Below, piece after piece: positions 33,293 through 46,800 of a stretch of 64,000 bases of DNA. This DNA is from Manihot esculenta (lineage: Eukaryota > Streptophyta > Magnoliopsida > Malpighiales > Euphorbiaceae). A program made the position numbers and the translations under genes. Within the stretch, counting starts at the first letter, position 1, and each line of letters starts with the position of its first letter. A model generated the notes under the pieces. It was given only the letters and a program-made list of their open reading frames with translations, searched no databases and had not been told where the DNA came from. The stretch lies in NCBI RefSeq assembly GCF_001659605.2, contig NC_035169.2, positions 10,686,546-10,750,545 of the forward strand, in the 5' to 3' direction.

Positions 33293-36200
33293 GCTTATAT
33301 TTATTCATTTGAAAATTTACGTTTGGTTCAAATTAAATGTTAATGTTTAATTAAAATAATTAAAAAAATTTTCAATTAAAAAAATACAGATAAAATCATT
33401 AGGTTCGAATTTTAATTAAAAGCTAAGATTTGATATTTATAAGAGTTAATGGAAAAAATTTTGTATTTTTAACTTTGTTATGGTTATATTTTATATTTAT
33501 TTTATTAATTAAAATTTGTCTTTTTAAATTTATTTTAATTATTTTATGATTATTTATACTATTAAAACTTAATAAAATTATCACGTCATTTATTATATTA
33601 ATATTAAGTCATTCACTACATAACATCACAATCAATAAATTTCAAAATAAAACTATAATAATTTAAAATTTTAAAATAAAATTACAATAAAACTAATAAA
33701 CCTAAAAGTATGATTTTTTATAATTATTTATTTTATTAATAATTTTTTAGAATATAGAAAAATAAGATTAAATATTAATTTTTTTTATAATTATCTATTT
33801 TATTAATAATTTTTTAAAAGATAAAAAAATAAAAATTCAATTTATAATTTCAGATAAATTATATATTCCAAATCAGATTATACAATTAAATATTTAATTC
33901 ATATATTATTAATTTTTTTAAAATTCACTCTAAATATTAGTATAATTTAAAAAAAAATAATGGATTAGCATTATATTTGAGAGTTAAAAAGAATAATTTT
34001 AAAAAAAAATATTCTAAAAAAGTATTTTATTATTTTTAATATTTTTAAATTGAATGATGTTAAATATTATTTTAATTTTTTTTAATATTTATTTACTTAA
34101 TGATAGTTTTAAAAAATATATTAAATAATAAATATATTAGATAGATTTTTAAAAAATCGATTCATAATAATTTTAGTTAAAATAAAATTAAGATAAATTA
34201 TTATTATAAAATTATTTAAAAAATTGAACAAGATTATAACTAGTAAATTTTAAATATATTGAATAGTAAAAAAAGAGTAATTTAATAATTTTGTAAATTT
34301 TTAACTATAGAAATAATGATAGGTATATTTAATTAAATATTAAAATAATTGAGTTTAATTAGAAAAAATAAAAATATAAGATAGAATTATAATAAAAAAT
34401 AAATTATTTAATTTTTTTTATAATTAATTTCAAGTAATATAATAATTTTGTTAATTTTTAATGATGTAAAATTATTTTGTGTGCCACTCTTATTACATTT
34501 TTGTATTTTGTAATTCCCCTGTTCTTTGGATACAATTCCATTGCGGAAAGCCTTCGATGGCTTCCTTATGTGAACATAAATTTTTATTTGCGTACAAAAT
34601 TTTGTGTCACTTGATTAAAAAAAAATATTATTACAGGTATACAGATAGTACGGAAAGCTTGCTACGGGTCCCGGCAATTTTAAGTCGATCTGAATTCTAG
34701 TTTCGGTAGCGATCCAATTTCTGAATCGTTAAATATGGTGTCTGTGAGTATAATAAATCAGTTTTTTGATTTTAGAATTTCAAATATCTAACTAACTCTA
34801 ATTTATGTTTCATCAGACTTAAGAGTCTTTCCAATACCCTGTTGTTTAAAATTGAAAATTTTATAGAGATTTAGGTTTTATTTGTTTTATAAAAAATATA
34901 TATTTTTTTATTTTTAGTGTTGAAATATTTAATTAATAGAAAATACTTTTTTAATTAAATGAAAAATAAATCATTTTAAAGAAAAATAATTTTATCGAAA
35001 AAATCATTTTCTGTCTTTTAAAATATTTATTAAGATTTTTATTTATAAATTTATTAATAAATTTTATTTTATAAATTAAAATTAAACAATGAAAAATAAA
35101 TTATCTTATTTTAAAATATTTTTTAAATATAAAATATTTTCTGCAAATAAATAAACACATAATTTAATTCTTTTTTATTAAATTTTTTATTTAAATAATT
35201 TATAAAAAAATAAGGTACAAAAATTTAAATTTATCAATAGTAAAAAATTTCCGTTGTACACATATATACATCCAAACCACTTAAATTATAGGTTAAAGAA
35301 TTTATTTATTTGTAAAAAATAATTTGTATTTAAAAAATATTTTTTATAAAAAATATTTTATATATTTTTAATGAGATAATTTATTTTTATTATTTAATTT
35401 TAATTTAAAAAATAAAATTTATTAATAAATTTATGCATAAGACTTTAATAAAAATTTCAAAATTAAAATGATTTTTTATTAAGAAAATATTTTTCATTAA
35501 ATAATTTTTTTTAATATTTTAAATAATAAAATATAATGAAACCGACAGAGTCTAACTAAATTAAACTAGACTTTTGACATTTTTAATGAAATATTTCTTT
35601 TAAATATATAGAATGATCATAATTCTGATATAATCATATGTCAAAAATTAAATTTTCAAAATAAATAAATAAATTTATTATTAATTAGTAAAATTCAATT
35701 ACAAAACTGTGAATTTGCCTTGCTTAAATGTCTTAATAACAACAACAATAGCAATAACAAATTATTACAAAACATTTCCTAAGAAATACGAAAAAATTCT
35801 ATCACTTAAAAATCATAGCTTTTAACCTCAAATGTTAACCGTTGTAATAATCTGCTTAAAAATTTAAAATAAATGAATATTTACGTTTGTTATGTAATTT
35901 ATAATTGTAAATTGACACGTACATATCTTTTAATTATATAAAAAATAATCAAATTCAAGTGAAGGAAATTATTTTACAACTTATGATTTATATTTTAAAA
36001 TTTAATATTTGTATAATATTTTTTTTTAAATAAAACTACTAATTGTATTAATAAAATTTCATCAAATAAAGAGAGATATCATCCTAAACAGAGAGACGAT
36101 TATGCCTAATAGAGTAGCGTTACGACGAACTCATCTAACAGAAATATCAGTTTTAGAGTCTAACAAAGATTTATAATCATTCAAAATTAAACTCTTGCAT

Positions 36201-37248
36201 AGAATAATTTAGTAAAAATACTATTTAAGTGCATGTTTAAATCACTGCATAAGATAATTTAATAAAGATGCTGCTCATTTATTTCTCATCTCTCGAACAT
36301 AAATCATTAAAGATTTCCGGCGACATAGCTGAAATATTTTTCATATCATACTTTTTATAGTGGCTAAGAAAATCCCCAACCAATTTAGTCAATATCTCAT
36401 TATAATAATCAAAAGGAAGATTTTTAATCAGAACTTAAAAATCAGAATGAGTTAGAGAAATATAGAGATAATTTTCATTACTTTGTATCTCCTTCCAAAC
36501 AAACAAAAATTGATTGTAAAATCAAGCGCTCCCATTCTCTATGTTTTTAAAATTAATATTATTAAAAAACTGAAATAGATATCTTTTTGCCTCTAATTCT
36601 ATAATAGATATTCCTTTAAAGGATATCATAAATCTAAAGAGGTTTGCATATTCTAAAAATTGATTGGATTGTATGTGAGAAACATTCGTACAATACAGAA
36701 ATCATAAGTAACGATCGGAATATATCCGGAACTCTTAATAAGGATAACAATATGTCTTCTTTATCGATAGTCAATTGACGCAGATCATCTTTCATGGAGA
36801 AGGAGAAAGAAGAAATTAGATTTAAAGAGGAGAAAAAGATGAGAGTATCGAATTACAAAGAGATTACAGAGGAAACTTGTATCGAATATTTGTATAATAT
36901 TTAAATTTTATTTTTAAAAAATATAATAAATACCGATTAAAAAGAATATATATAAAACATCAACTATATTTTTTTATATTTAAACAAATTCAATAATTAT
37001 ATCGAATAAATAAATTGCAGACCTTAATTAATAAAAAAATTATAAACAGAACATAAATAAAATTCAATGGTATATTACTCAAACTCATTTAATAAAACAT
37101 CTAATTAATACCCGACACGTTGCTGGTGGGTTGGCAAAATGCATATCCCTCCATAGACTTTAGCTCTTGGTTGAAAACGTAATTTTCATTAATTTCGTCC
37201 TCATTGTAATTAGATGTAAAAGTTCGAGGATGAAAACGTAATTAAGCT
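33293..37248. other. AT-rich intergenic spacer
   Basis: About 4 kb of strongly A+T-rich DNA with no coding signal on either strand. Repeated words such as AATAATTTT and TTTAAAATA reflect base composition. The one recognisable island is the chromovirus LTR fossil at 34656-34748. Confidence 0.75.
34656..34748 (+). repeat. Fossil chromovirus LTR end and primer-binding site
   Basis: Reads GCTTGCTACGGGTCCCGGC, then TTAAGTCGATCTGAATTCTAG, split here as TTAAGTCGATC and TGAATTCTAG, then CGGTAGCGATCC and CGTTA. This is a diverged reverse complement of the first ~75 bp of the E1/E3 LTR. It is followed by ATGGTGTCTGTGAG, which aligns with the TGGTATCAGAGC primer-binding site. Orientation is therefore plus, opposite to the nest. 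No further LTR or coding sequence was found on either side. Confidence 0.7.
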
Positions 37249-37803
37249 TATAAATTCACGAATCGGGTTTACTCGATCCGTACCCGTACCAAATACGGTA
37301 CGGTAACTTACTTTTTAAACCCTGATTGGAATTGCAAAACCCCTTGCATCAGAAACAGTTGAATTGGAACTCCAGTCTCCGGCGCTTGCAGCGTAACAGG
37401 TCAGTTCTTTCTTCCTCTCCTCCGCCCTAGCTGGTTTATTGTCCTTTATTTCGTATGCGTATTTCTTCTTCATTATCTGCTTAATAATCTGATTTTGCAT
37501 ACTCCTTACCTTTTTTTTTTTAAAAATTTATCTATTGCTTCAGCTGATATCTATTTTCTGTTTTAGGAATTGAATTGAGATAAACTGTTCATGTGGATTT
37601 TGTTATGGTGAACTTATTGTGTTTGCTTGAGTTCTCTTTTATTTTGGTGCATGTTAATGCTGTATCACGTAATTTTTCTAGCTTTTTGCTACTCGTATCT
37701 ATTTTCTCTCACATTCTCAGGTGCATTCCTGGTGCATTATGTTACAATGTACCTTTCCCTTTTGACAATTATACTCTCTATGTGTCTATAGGAGGAGGCT
37801 GAG
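37249..37803 (+). promoter_or_regulatory. MAA3-like gene: core promoter, 5' UTR and leader intron
   Basis: A TATAAAT box lies at 37249-37255. A telo-box (AAACCCT, 37317-37323) follows near the likely transcription start. A leader intron fits 37400-37791 (AACAG|GTCAGT donor; TCTATAG acceptor), leaving 12 untranslated bases (37792-37803) before the ATG at 37804. TATA and start are inferred from spacing only. Confidence 0.5.
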
Positions 37804-40800
37804 ATGGCAGTGGACAAAGACAAGCTTCTTGAAGAAGCTTCATTTATTAGATTCTGCAAAATTGTACTTGGTTGGGACTATTTTGCACTCCTCAGGGAGG
37901 CTGATGTAACTCATATATTTCTTGCTCTTGTTGATATTCATGTTTATGCAATTGATATAAAAGTTTTGATCTTTTTTCCCCTTTCTTTCTTTCTTTCTTT
38001 TTTTTTTTTTATGAAATCAGAAAGAGAAGCAGAAAGAGAGAAGAAAAAAGGGCAACGAATCTGCTACTTCAGGTTTAAGAGAAGTGAAGAACACATACAA
38101 AGACGTTGATGACTACCTTGCAACTTTTGAGCCCCTTTTATTTGAAGAAGTTAAGGCTCAGATTATTCAGAAAAAAGATGATGAAGAAGGTTCTTCTCCT
38201 TCTTCTTATTTTTACTAAACTTGAAAAAGTAACTCATTTACATAAATATTAAGGAATCTTAGAGACTAGTCTTTTATGCCTGTTATGACTCTTTGTATAT
38301 GTGTATTTCAGTGAATGAATGGGTAATGAGATTGGTAGTGGAATACAACGAGGCAGAGGGGTTCCTGTTGCCTGCAGTTACATATGCAGATGATGAGGGT
38401 GAGAAAATATCACAAAATGATCTTTTGCTGCTTTCGAGAGAGCAGGTAATTTAAGCGGGATCAATGAACATCATTCCAAAACATTATTATCTGTGATTTA
38501 TTTTTAATTTTTTTCTCACAAGTTTTTGACCTTCAAAAGTTGTCATACTTTGGTTGATAATTCAGTTTTCTCTATGTATTGCTGATATTCTTTTATAATT
38601 AATATTATTTCAAAGTGGTACTCTGTCTTTCTTTTCTTTATTTTTTTAATGTTTTTTTTCCCAGTATGCTCCTGGTAACAGACACTTAAAGTGCAATGCA
38701 TTTGATGCGTGTTCCTATCTCTCTGTCTTCCCCCCCCCCCCCCCCCCCGAATTTCTCACTTTTGAATGACTTTTTGTTTATTTAATTTATGTTGCGATTT
38801 TTTTAGTTTCACTCATTACTATAAAGAGGTTGTTGCTTTCTACAGATTAAAGATGTTCAAAAACTCCCTGAGACTCATGCATTTGCTTTGGTGGAACACC
38901 GCCAGCAGAATCTTCTCAGACTTAGAATGTTCTTAGATGGAGAGGTTCTGTATTTAAATGCAGACAACCTTGAACCTCGGCGAAGGCTTTTAAACATGCG
39001 GCGTTTCATGACTTCTCCTTTGAAGCCAGAGGAAAAGCCCTTGTTTTGTCTAAAGGTAAACACATATTAAAAGCCAAATATGCTGGCTGGTTGTGCCATT
39101 TCGTATGAAAATGTTTTCTCTTACATTAGTCATGTGGATTGGATCTTAATTATTTGTTGAGATCTGGCTATGCTGAAACAAAAAGATAGATGGTTATCGA
39201 GTTCAATGTGCATATGTTTGTTTCAAGTAGTTTTTATTTGGATTTTAGTAGAAATGTTTACCTAAAAAGCCAAAAAAGAAAAAGCCTGACCAACAAACCT
39301 GATTTAAATGAAAAAGAAAAAAAGAAAAGAAAGATAAGTTTTTGTTTTAGCCTTGTTCCCAATACTTTCTCTGTTTCTCAGAGTCTAGCGACATACATTT
39401 CTAGATTCTAGTTGGTAGGAGGGGAAATGTAAGATGAAAAAGAACCGAGTAGAATATAGAAAAAAATGTTAATGAAGATGAACCTTTTACACAAAACGTA
39501 TGTAAGAGTTTTATTTGAAATTGATTTTTTTTTTTTTCTTGTAACCAGTGGAGTAGAGATAACAAGAGACATGTGTGCTGCTAGGATGACCTTGCTGTGT
39601 TATCAATGCCTCTGAATGTTGAAGATTTAACAAATTCTTTTTCTTCCTCCTAGGTTCATTTGTGAGACTGCCGCCATCATTTTCCTAGTTTAATTTCCAT
39701 GTAATTTGTCCAACTCAATCTTTATCAATTGAACTTCTCAAACAAAATCTAAGCTCAATTTTAAGTGCTGCCTGGAAACTCCAGCAAGCGCTGTCATTCC
39801 GGCTACCAAACAACCATTAATTTTCCCTTAATGACATTGAGATCAGAATTTAATTTGCAACCCAAGAATTTCATTTTTAAACTTTAATCCTTGAATTACT
39901 TCAAGATTTACCCACCAGAAACACAAGTAAACAGATCACTCAACCTGGCCTACACCACAACCATTAAGATTCCCTATGATATTCAATGCCAATTTAATTT
40001 ACCAAGTTTAAATTCCCTTCCATTCTTAAGTCCAAACCCTAAAAAGCATTAGTTTTTTTATAACTTACCCACTTTAAAAACACTAGTTAGCAGATTGCTT
40101 TACCTCTTCTACAATCACTTTATATGATTTGGTACTTCAAATTTGAATGAGCTCTCGCCAGTCTATTGTTGGTCAGCCAAAATTTCTTTGAAGAGCAAGG
40201 TTGTCCCTCACCATTGCCTTTTCTGTTATATATTTTTTTTCCTCAAGTGAAAGCATCCTTAAGAAGGGGACTGAGACCTTTCTCTACATGGTGTAGTATA
40301 TAGCCTACACCTGGAAGCAATTTTCCCACATCTTCAAGTTGAGTTTATTGCTTTAGTTTCAGAAAAGATTTGATAGGAGTTTTTCTTTTATTATAATAGC
40401 TTTGAGGTTGTTGGTTCGGGACTATAAAGGGTAAACATGGAGGTTTACATTTTATTACTGTTCAAACAATAGGTGACATGGTTTAGGTCAAACTAAATTT
40501 TGGATATCACTTGATTATGGCTATTAAGATTGTTCGACGACTGATGGATAACATTTGTAAAAACAATTTTAGTTATAACATCAATGTCATTTCTCAACAA
40601 AGCATGGAATTATAAACTTGCTTTGTGTTTATTTGGTACCATAATTGATTAGGTGGGCCTCTAACTAATGTTATATTTGCGTAGATTTGCAGCTTATCAA
40701 CTATTTCTCGTGAATATTTTGCTCTGCGATCAATTAGCTCTCTTCCTTTCAAGGATTTAATACTAAAGGCTACTGATAAAAGTTCTGGTTCTGGAGACCA

Positions 40801-43800
40801 GGCCTGGAAAGTTTCTGGACCTCTGCGTGAATATTTCGGAGGAAACCTTAACAGGTCACAACTGGAGGCTGTAGATGTAAGTTTTCCTGAACTTGTCAAA
40901 CATGATCATTATTTTTGCGCCATATGTATGAGGGTATTGTCAAAATAAACCAGGGAATAGCCAATAAAAGGTTTAGTACTTAGTCCATAAATCGCTTTAG
41001 GGTGTTTGGTGTGTTTGAAACTCTAAAGTCTGAATGGCATGACTCTTAGAGAAGGCACTCTGATTCTTTAAAGCAGTCCTCCATTCATCTGAAGGCTTAA
41101 TTTGATATTCTCAACTCCCCATATCTACATTTGAAATATAGTAGGATCAGCCATTGCATTCAAAATAACATCAATATGAGAAATGTTAGTCTATTCTTTA
41201 TCAGTGGTCTCATTGATTGCCCAATTGGTAATACAAGGGTGTCAAATTTTTCTTTGATGTAGTGTAAGCAAAATAAGGATGGCAGATCTACTCAAAACTC
41301 TCTCAGATGAACCTTTTAGAGATTGGCTCATTTAGTTTTCTTTTAAGCTTGGCATGCTTACTGGGCTTAACCTGGAACCTTGGAAGTTTGGGTGATTGAG
41401 ACCTTGATATAGGGTCAACTGCATGTTGATTTGTGCGTAAAGAAGGACGTTCATAAGATAACTTAAATATAGTCCTTCAGGAGACTTGTTAGAGATAGCT
41501 TGAGCAGCTAATTCATTCACTTGCAATAGCTTTATCACTTCCAGCAATTGTATTTCCACAACTTGTTTTCTGAGATCCCCTTTAAGCTGTGCTATTTGCA
41601 TTACGTTGTCGCTATGGAACTATTTTCAACAAAGCCATCATCCAACTTTTCACCAGTTGATAGTTTTAAAGTATGCAAATGTTCCAAAAGTTAATTATTC
41701 AAGGTTGCTACTTGTAGTCTTTAATAATACTGATATCAACCTCTTTTTCACTTTGTAACACTTAAAATTATATTATCAGCTTTCTAATTGAGAAGTTACT
41801 AGAGGAAAGATCCAAAATGTTAATGCTACATCATTATGTAGTAGGAATTTTTTATTCTTATTTTTTTAAAGTAAAACAGCATGGTTCAAGTAATGGAAAC
41901 AAATTGTGGTAAAATGACAATTCTTACTTTTCAGTTTCAAATTTTATTTTTCTATAGTCAAATTTTAATGCTTAAATAATAAAGTGGTCTAAAACAACTT
42001 TTTTGGACAAATTTAGGTTTCATTGGTACATTATATTAACAATAAGTATAGTGGAAAAGTGGAACATTACTTATAGAGGAAACTCATCTTATTTTAGTTT
42101 TCCTTAGGGAGCCTTTTTTGGCCTATTTTTTTGCTTTGTATTCTATGAATTTGATGTTACATTTTCTGTTTGCAGGCTGGCTTATCACGTAAAACCTTTG
42201 TCTTGATACAGGTTTTATTTACTTCTACTCTCTCTATATATATATATATGTTTTTGAATTCCAAACCCCCCTCCCCCCCCCCCCCAAAAAAAAAAAAAAA
42301 AAAAAAGAAAAACAATTTTATGATCTCCTTGCAAAACATTGTTGTTCATATTTACCAACATGTGGACCATTTTTGTTAAGTTTTTGCTTTAATCCAAGTT
42401 GCATGAGCACTTTAAAATGCATGAAGTATCACTAGCAGATACAATGCAATAGGTCATGGGCATGTATATAAGCTATCTGTTTGAAACTGAGTGTTAGTAA
42501 TTCTCAAAAAAAAAAAAAGGACCTGGGAGTGTTGGTTATCACAGGCTACTGAGTCAAAAAAGTGGAAAAACTTATTCTTGGCGTTTTTCAAAGATTATCT
42601 ATTTGATTTGTGTACGTTTTTAAGTGAAGCTTCCATATGGTACTCTTTTTGGTGAGTGGGCCATTGACATCTGTGTAAACAAATCTGACCTGCAGACAGT
42701 GATTACTTTTGATTGTGTCCCATGTTAATGTGATATAGTCTCTGATTGATTGCTTGATTGACTACATGAAATCCTGCTTCAATGTCTAATAAAAAATTTA
42801 CCACATATCTTCTGGGTTGCAGATTAATCAATCTCTTACTCGTGTGTTTCTTTTTTTGTGTGTGTGTGTAGAAATCTCTACCATTCATGCCATAGACACA
42901 ATATGTATGTTCTAGTTATGGCTTAACATAACTGAGGAGAAAATTCGTGCTTCTAGCTGTCATTTTATGGTGCACTTGGCAAAACAAACCAAAATACTTG
43001 TGTGTAGAGATAAAGTCTGTTGTTGCTTGCTTGAAATTAGGCAAAGGAAGCAGTTATGATTCATCCCCCTGATTTGGGCATCAAGTGTGTTCAAAAGTGC
43101 AAACTGGTGCAATTTATGGTTCAAATGGACATTCTAAGAATGAGAGAAAGGGCATCTATCTCCTGAAATCAATTCAACTAAACATCAAGCCTAACCTAAT
43201 TGAGGGAACTACACTGATCTTGCTGCTTCTTTCTTCTGGCATGCAATGGATATAGAAGATCCACAATGTATACGGCTTCCTTGCTTTTCAAGAGTCATGG
43301 GAGGATTGTCATCATATTTAGCCTTCCACTTGCTTTTTCTCTAGAGTTGGTTTTCACGACTTGAATCAATTGCATTTTGGTCACAATGTGGCAATTTCAC
43401 CATTGTGCCAAGGACCCAAACCCAATCAAACAAAATGAAATATGAGAACTGAATTGTTTCAGATTTTCGAACCAAAATAGTTAAAAAAATTTGCAACTTA
43501 TTTCATTTATTTTGACCAAATGCTAGGTGACTCGGATTTATGATACAAGTACATGAATTCCCTTTTGAAGTTTTCACCATCAAATGCATGAACATGATCA
43601 AAAACACCAAATTGTGCATACACATTGACAGATATCAACAAGGCATAGAGAAAAGGGTAATAGGTGATTCAATTCTAAAATTTAGAACCCAATCTAAATA
43701 GAGGACAGGGGATGTAAATACTAAATATGGGTTATGTCTTGTAAATATGGATAGGATAGAATAAATTGTCTGACATGATATTGAAATTATTTCATCTTTC

Positions 43801-46800
43801 TAGACTAGGGATTTCCAACTTCCTTTAGCTGTTATAAAAGAACAGCAATACATAATGTCCTATTTCCTTAAGGGGACCTTCAAATGTTAGAAATTCTTTC
43901 CTACACTCCCTCCCTGGAAAAAAGAGAGGCGCAATTGCTGAATTGCACAAATATAAATGTGATGGAAAAAACATCATTGCATTTTATGTTTTGAAAAGTG
44001 GGAATTGATAACATAATTGATGAATAAAACACAAGGAATGTATCGTAGCAATTAGTATCTTTTTGTTCTTTTCCATTTTTTGTTATGTGGTTGAAGCTAG
44101 TAAATTAAAAACCCAGGTCATCTATAGAGAGCTCCTTAGATTGACTCCCTTGTTGAAAAATTATGTTCCCCATTGACATTTGACATTAAAGAAGTTTTCT
44201 TGATGTACGAGTCATTATCTATTAATGCATACTGAAGTATGAGAATTAATCATTTGGACTTTTCACAGGGTCCCCCTGGGACAGGGAAGACACAAACCAT
44301 CCTTGCACTTCTTAGTGCAATTTTGCACGCTGCTCCAGCAAGAGTACAAACAAAGTAATGATTTTGCAGCTTTCTATTTCCTTTTGATCCTTTAACGCTG
44401 TTGCTGTCATACATAGTTTTCAAGTGCTTGCTCTTGTTTTGAGCAATGCAAAATGGCATGTACATCACATTTAAACTTCAGCTAACTTGTTTTATTCTAT
44501 GCAGGGGTTCACTGCGTGAGTTCAAATGTGGGCCCGAAATGCCAATTCATGAGAAGTAAGTGTTGGTTTCATTATCATGTCTCTCTTGAATGGCTGTTAT
44601 ACACTTGCATAATTATGTAATTCATGATTGCTATAGCTTAAGGTTTTCCTGCTGCAATTGATGTTCATGTGAATTTCCACTTCTTTGGGCCTTTATATAT
44701 AGTGGCATGACAAGTATCACGCTGGTACTGGGTTGATTCCATTTTGTTATATCTCTGGGAACTGTTTCTTTGACCATTAATTACTGGGATCTGCCTTTAG
44801 CTATTGGTATTAGTGATGAGATTGAGAGGTGGTAATGATTGATAACAAATTTTAGATAAACTTTAATTGTCAGTTTGGCTGAAGTACCATGTTCAAGAGT
44901 GGTTCTGCTTCAACTTTACCAAGTGGTTCAAGTGTTTGTGAGTGTGAAACTAGGAGTCTTGGGAGTAATTCCTTTAGATCCTTCTATTGCTACTTCCCTC
45001 AAAGAGATCTGTATCTTAATTCTCAATGTTCGAAATTTAAATATACAAAAGCACTACAATCATAAAGCCTTGTATATGTAATCATAAAAAATTACAATCA
45101 ATGGAATTCATATCCCATTTATAATATATACTTTGATGTCCTCTAATGTCCAACATTTGTGATAAACATCTGTACCTTCATCCATATTATAGAAAACTGT
45201 ATTAAATCTGCTCCTATGATGAAACCCTTTTTCTTTTTGGATAAATATTATGAGCATTGAGTCTTGGAATCTATGATGGTACAACAGACACAGCGACCTT
45301 TTGATTCTGTATTGAGCTGCAAAATTGATAACTGGCAGGTACAATCATTGGGCACAAGCATCTCCATGGTTGAGCTGTAGTAATCCCAGAGATATAATCA
45401 TGCCCAAAGATGGTGATGATGGTTATTTTCCTACTACTGGAAATGACTTGGTAAGTTATAATTTACTCATCTGACTACATTCTTGGGGAATCATATCTCC
45501 TAACTGCAAATTTAACTTTCTTCAGAAACCTGAAGTTGTTGCTTCTAGTCGTAAATATCGTGTACGTGTATTGGTATGTGCTCCATCAAACTCTGCACTT
45601 GATGAGATTGTGCTGCGGCTTCTTAGAACTGGTACAAGTTTCTTGCATGCACTAATCTTTGCATCCTCATTATTTTTGCTCAACCTTATCATTATGTGAT
45701 ATAATGCACATTGGAATTCAATTTTCTATACATAGTAAGTAACTATGGTTGTTATTATCAAATAGGGAGTTTAAGTGTAGGGGAAGTCTCTAGTTATAAT
45801 TATAATAGGGAGTTTAAGTTCTACGGGAACTGGGGAAGTCTCTACTTAGATACACTAGTTCTCTAGATGAGTCTATCTAGGATCTTGGATTATGTCTTGT
45901 GTTCAGGTTCAAAAATAATATAGTACTTATTTCTTTCATGATCTTGCATGTTAAATTGGTGTTGGATTTCAGTGAATGTCATAAGCTCAGTCCAGGCGGA
46001 TTTTTTTTTTTTCTTAAAAGCATGTTGTTGCTTCCTATAATCTTCTAACATTTTACCTATAATTTCCTTTCTCTCCCTCAATAAACAGAAAGATAAATAA
46101 ACCTATATCCTGCTGGTCCATCCTGTACCTTATTTGTTTCCTTATGTGCCTGGATATAGAAATAGGATGTTGTGAACTTCCATCAACTTTTCTCCTTTAT
46201 CAGTTTCATCTCCTTGGGAACATCTGTTTCTTAGACATCCATAAAGAAATTCTCATTCTAATTGCAGTGTTTGAGTTTCTTAAAATATAAAAAATATCCA
46301 TAACATCGCATAGGCAATATAGCTTGTCCTACAGCTGCTGTGAAGGTCTTCCCATAACTTGGAGTGTATTTTACGTTCATGTAACATTATAACCACACTT
46401 CTTAAATTTAAGTCCAAAAATAGTTTTTCTTAAGTGTATGTAAAAGTATGAGATGATTTGTGTCTTAAAGAAAACATAGGGATGGTACACAATGCATTGG
46501 GATTGAATTTTAGTTGTTATTTTGTTATATGGACTAATCAAAGGTTAAGTTTATTAAATAGGGAGAGGAAGAGAATTGCTAGGATTAGGGGCTGTGGAGT
46601 CCTCTAAAGGAAACGACATAGACAAGCAAGCAAACAATTAAATGTGTAAAACCTCTCAATCACACTGAACACAGCATTCAGCATTTCCAAAAGAAGTAAT
46701 CCAATATGAAGCCAAGGCTACAGTTTTATTTTATGAGAAGTGCAGATGCTCAATTTGATTGATTGATTCTTAAAAGTCCTTGCTTTTCAACCAAATACAC

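Noticed and set aside
35000..37000. Short repeated AT-rich words as satellites or regulatory arrays
   Set aside because: No consistent period or unit could be traced. The pattern is expected from the very high A+T content.
42157..42379. ORFs crossing the C-run/A-run repeat
   Set aside because: Poly-Lys, poly-Phe and poly-Gly/Pro peptides come from the simple repeat. Only the 36-nt exon 6 (42176-42211) is coding here.
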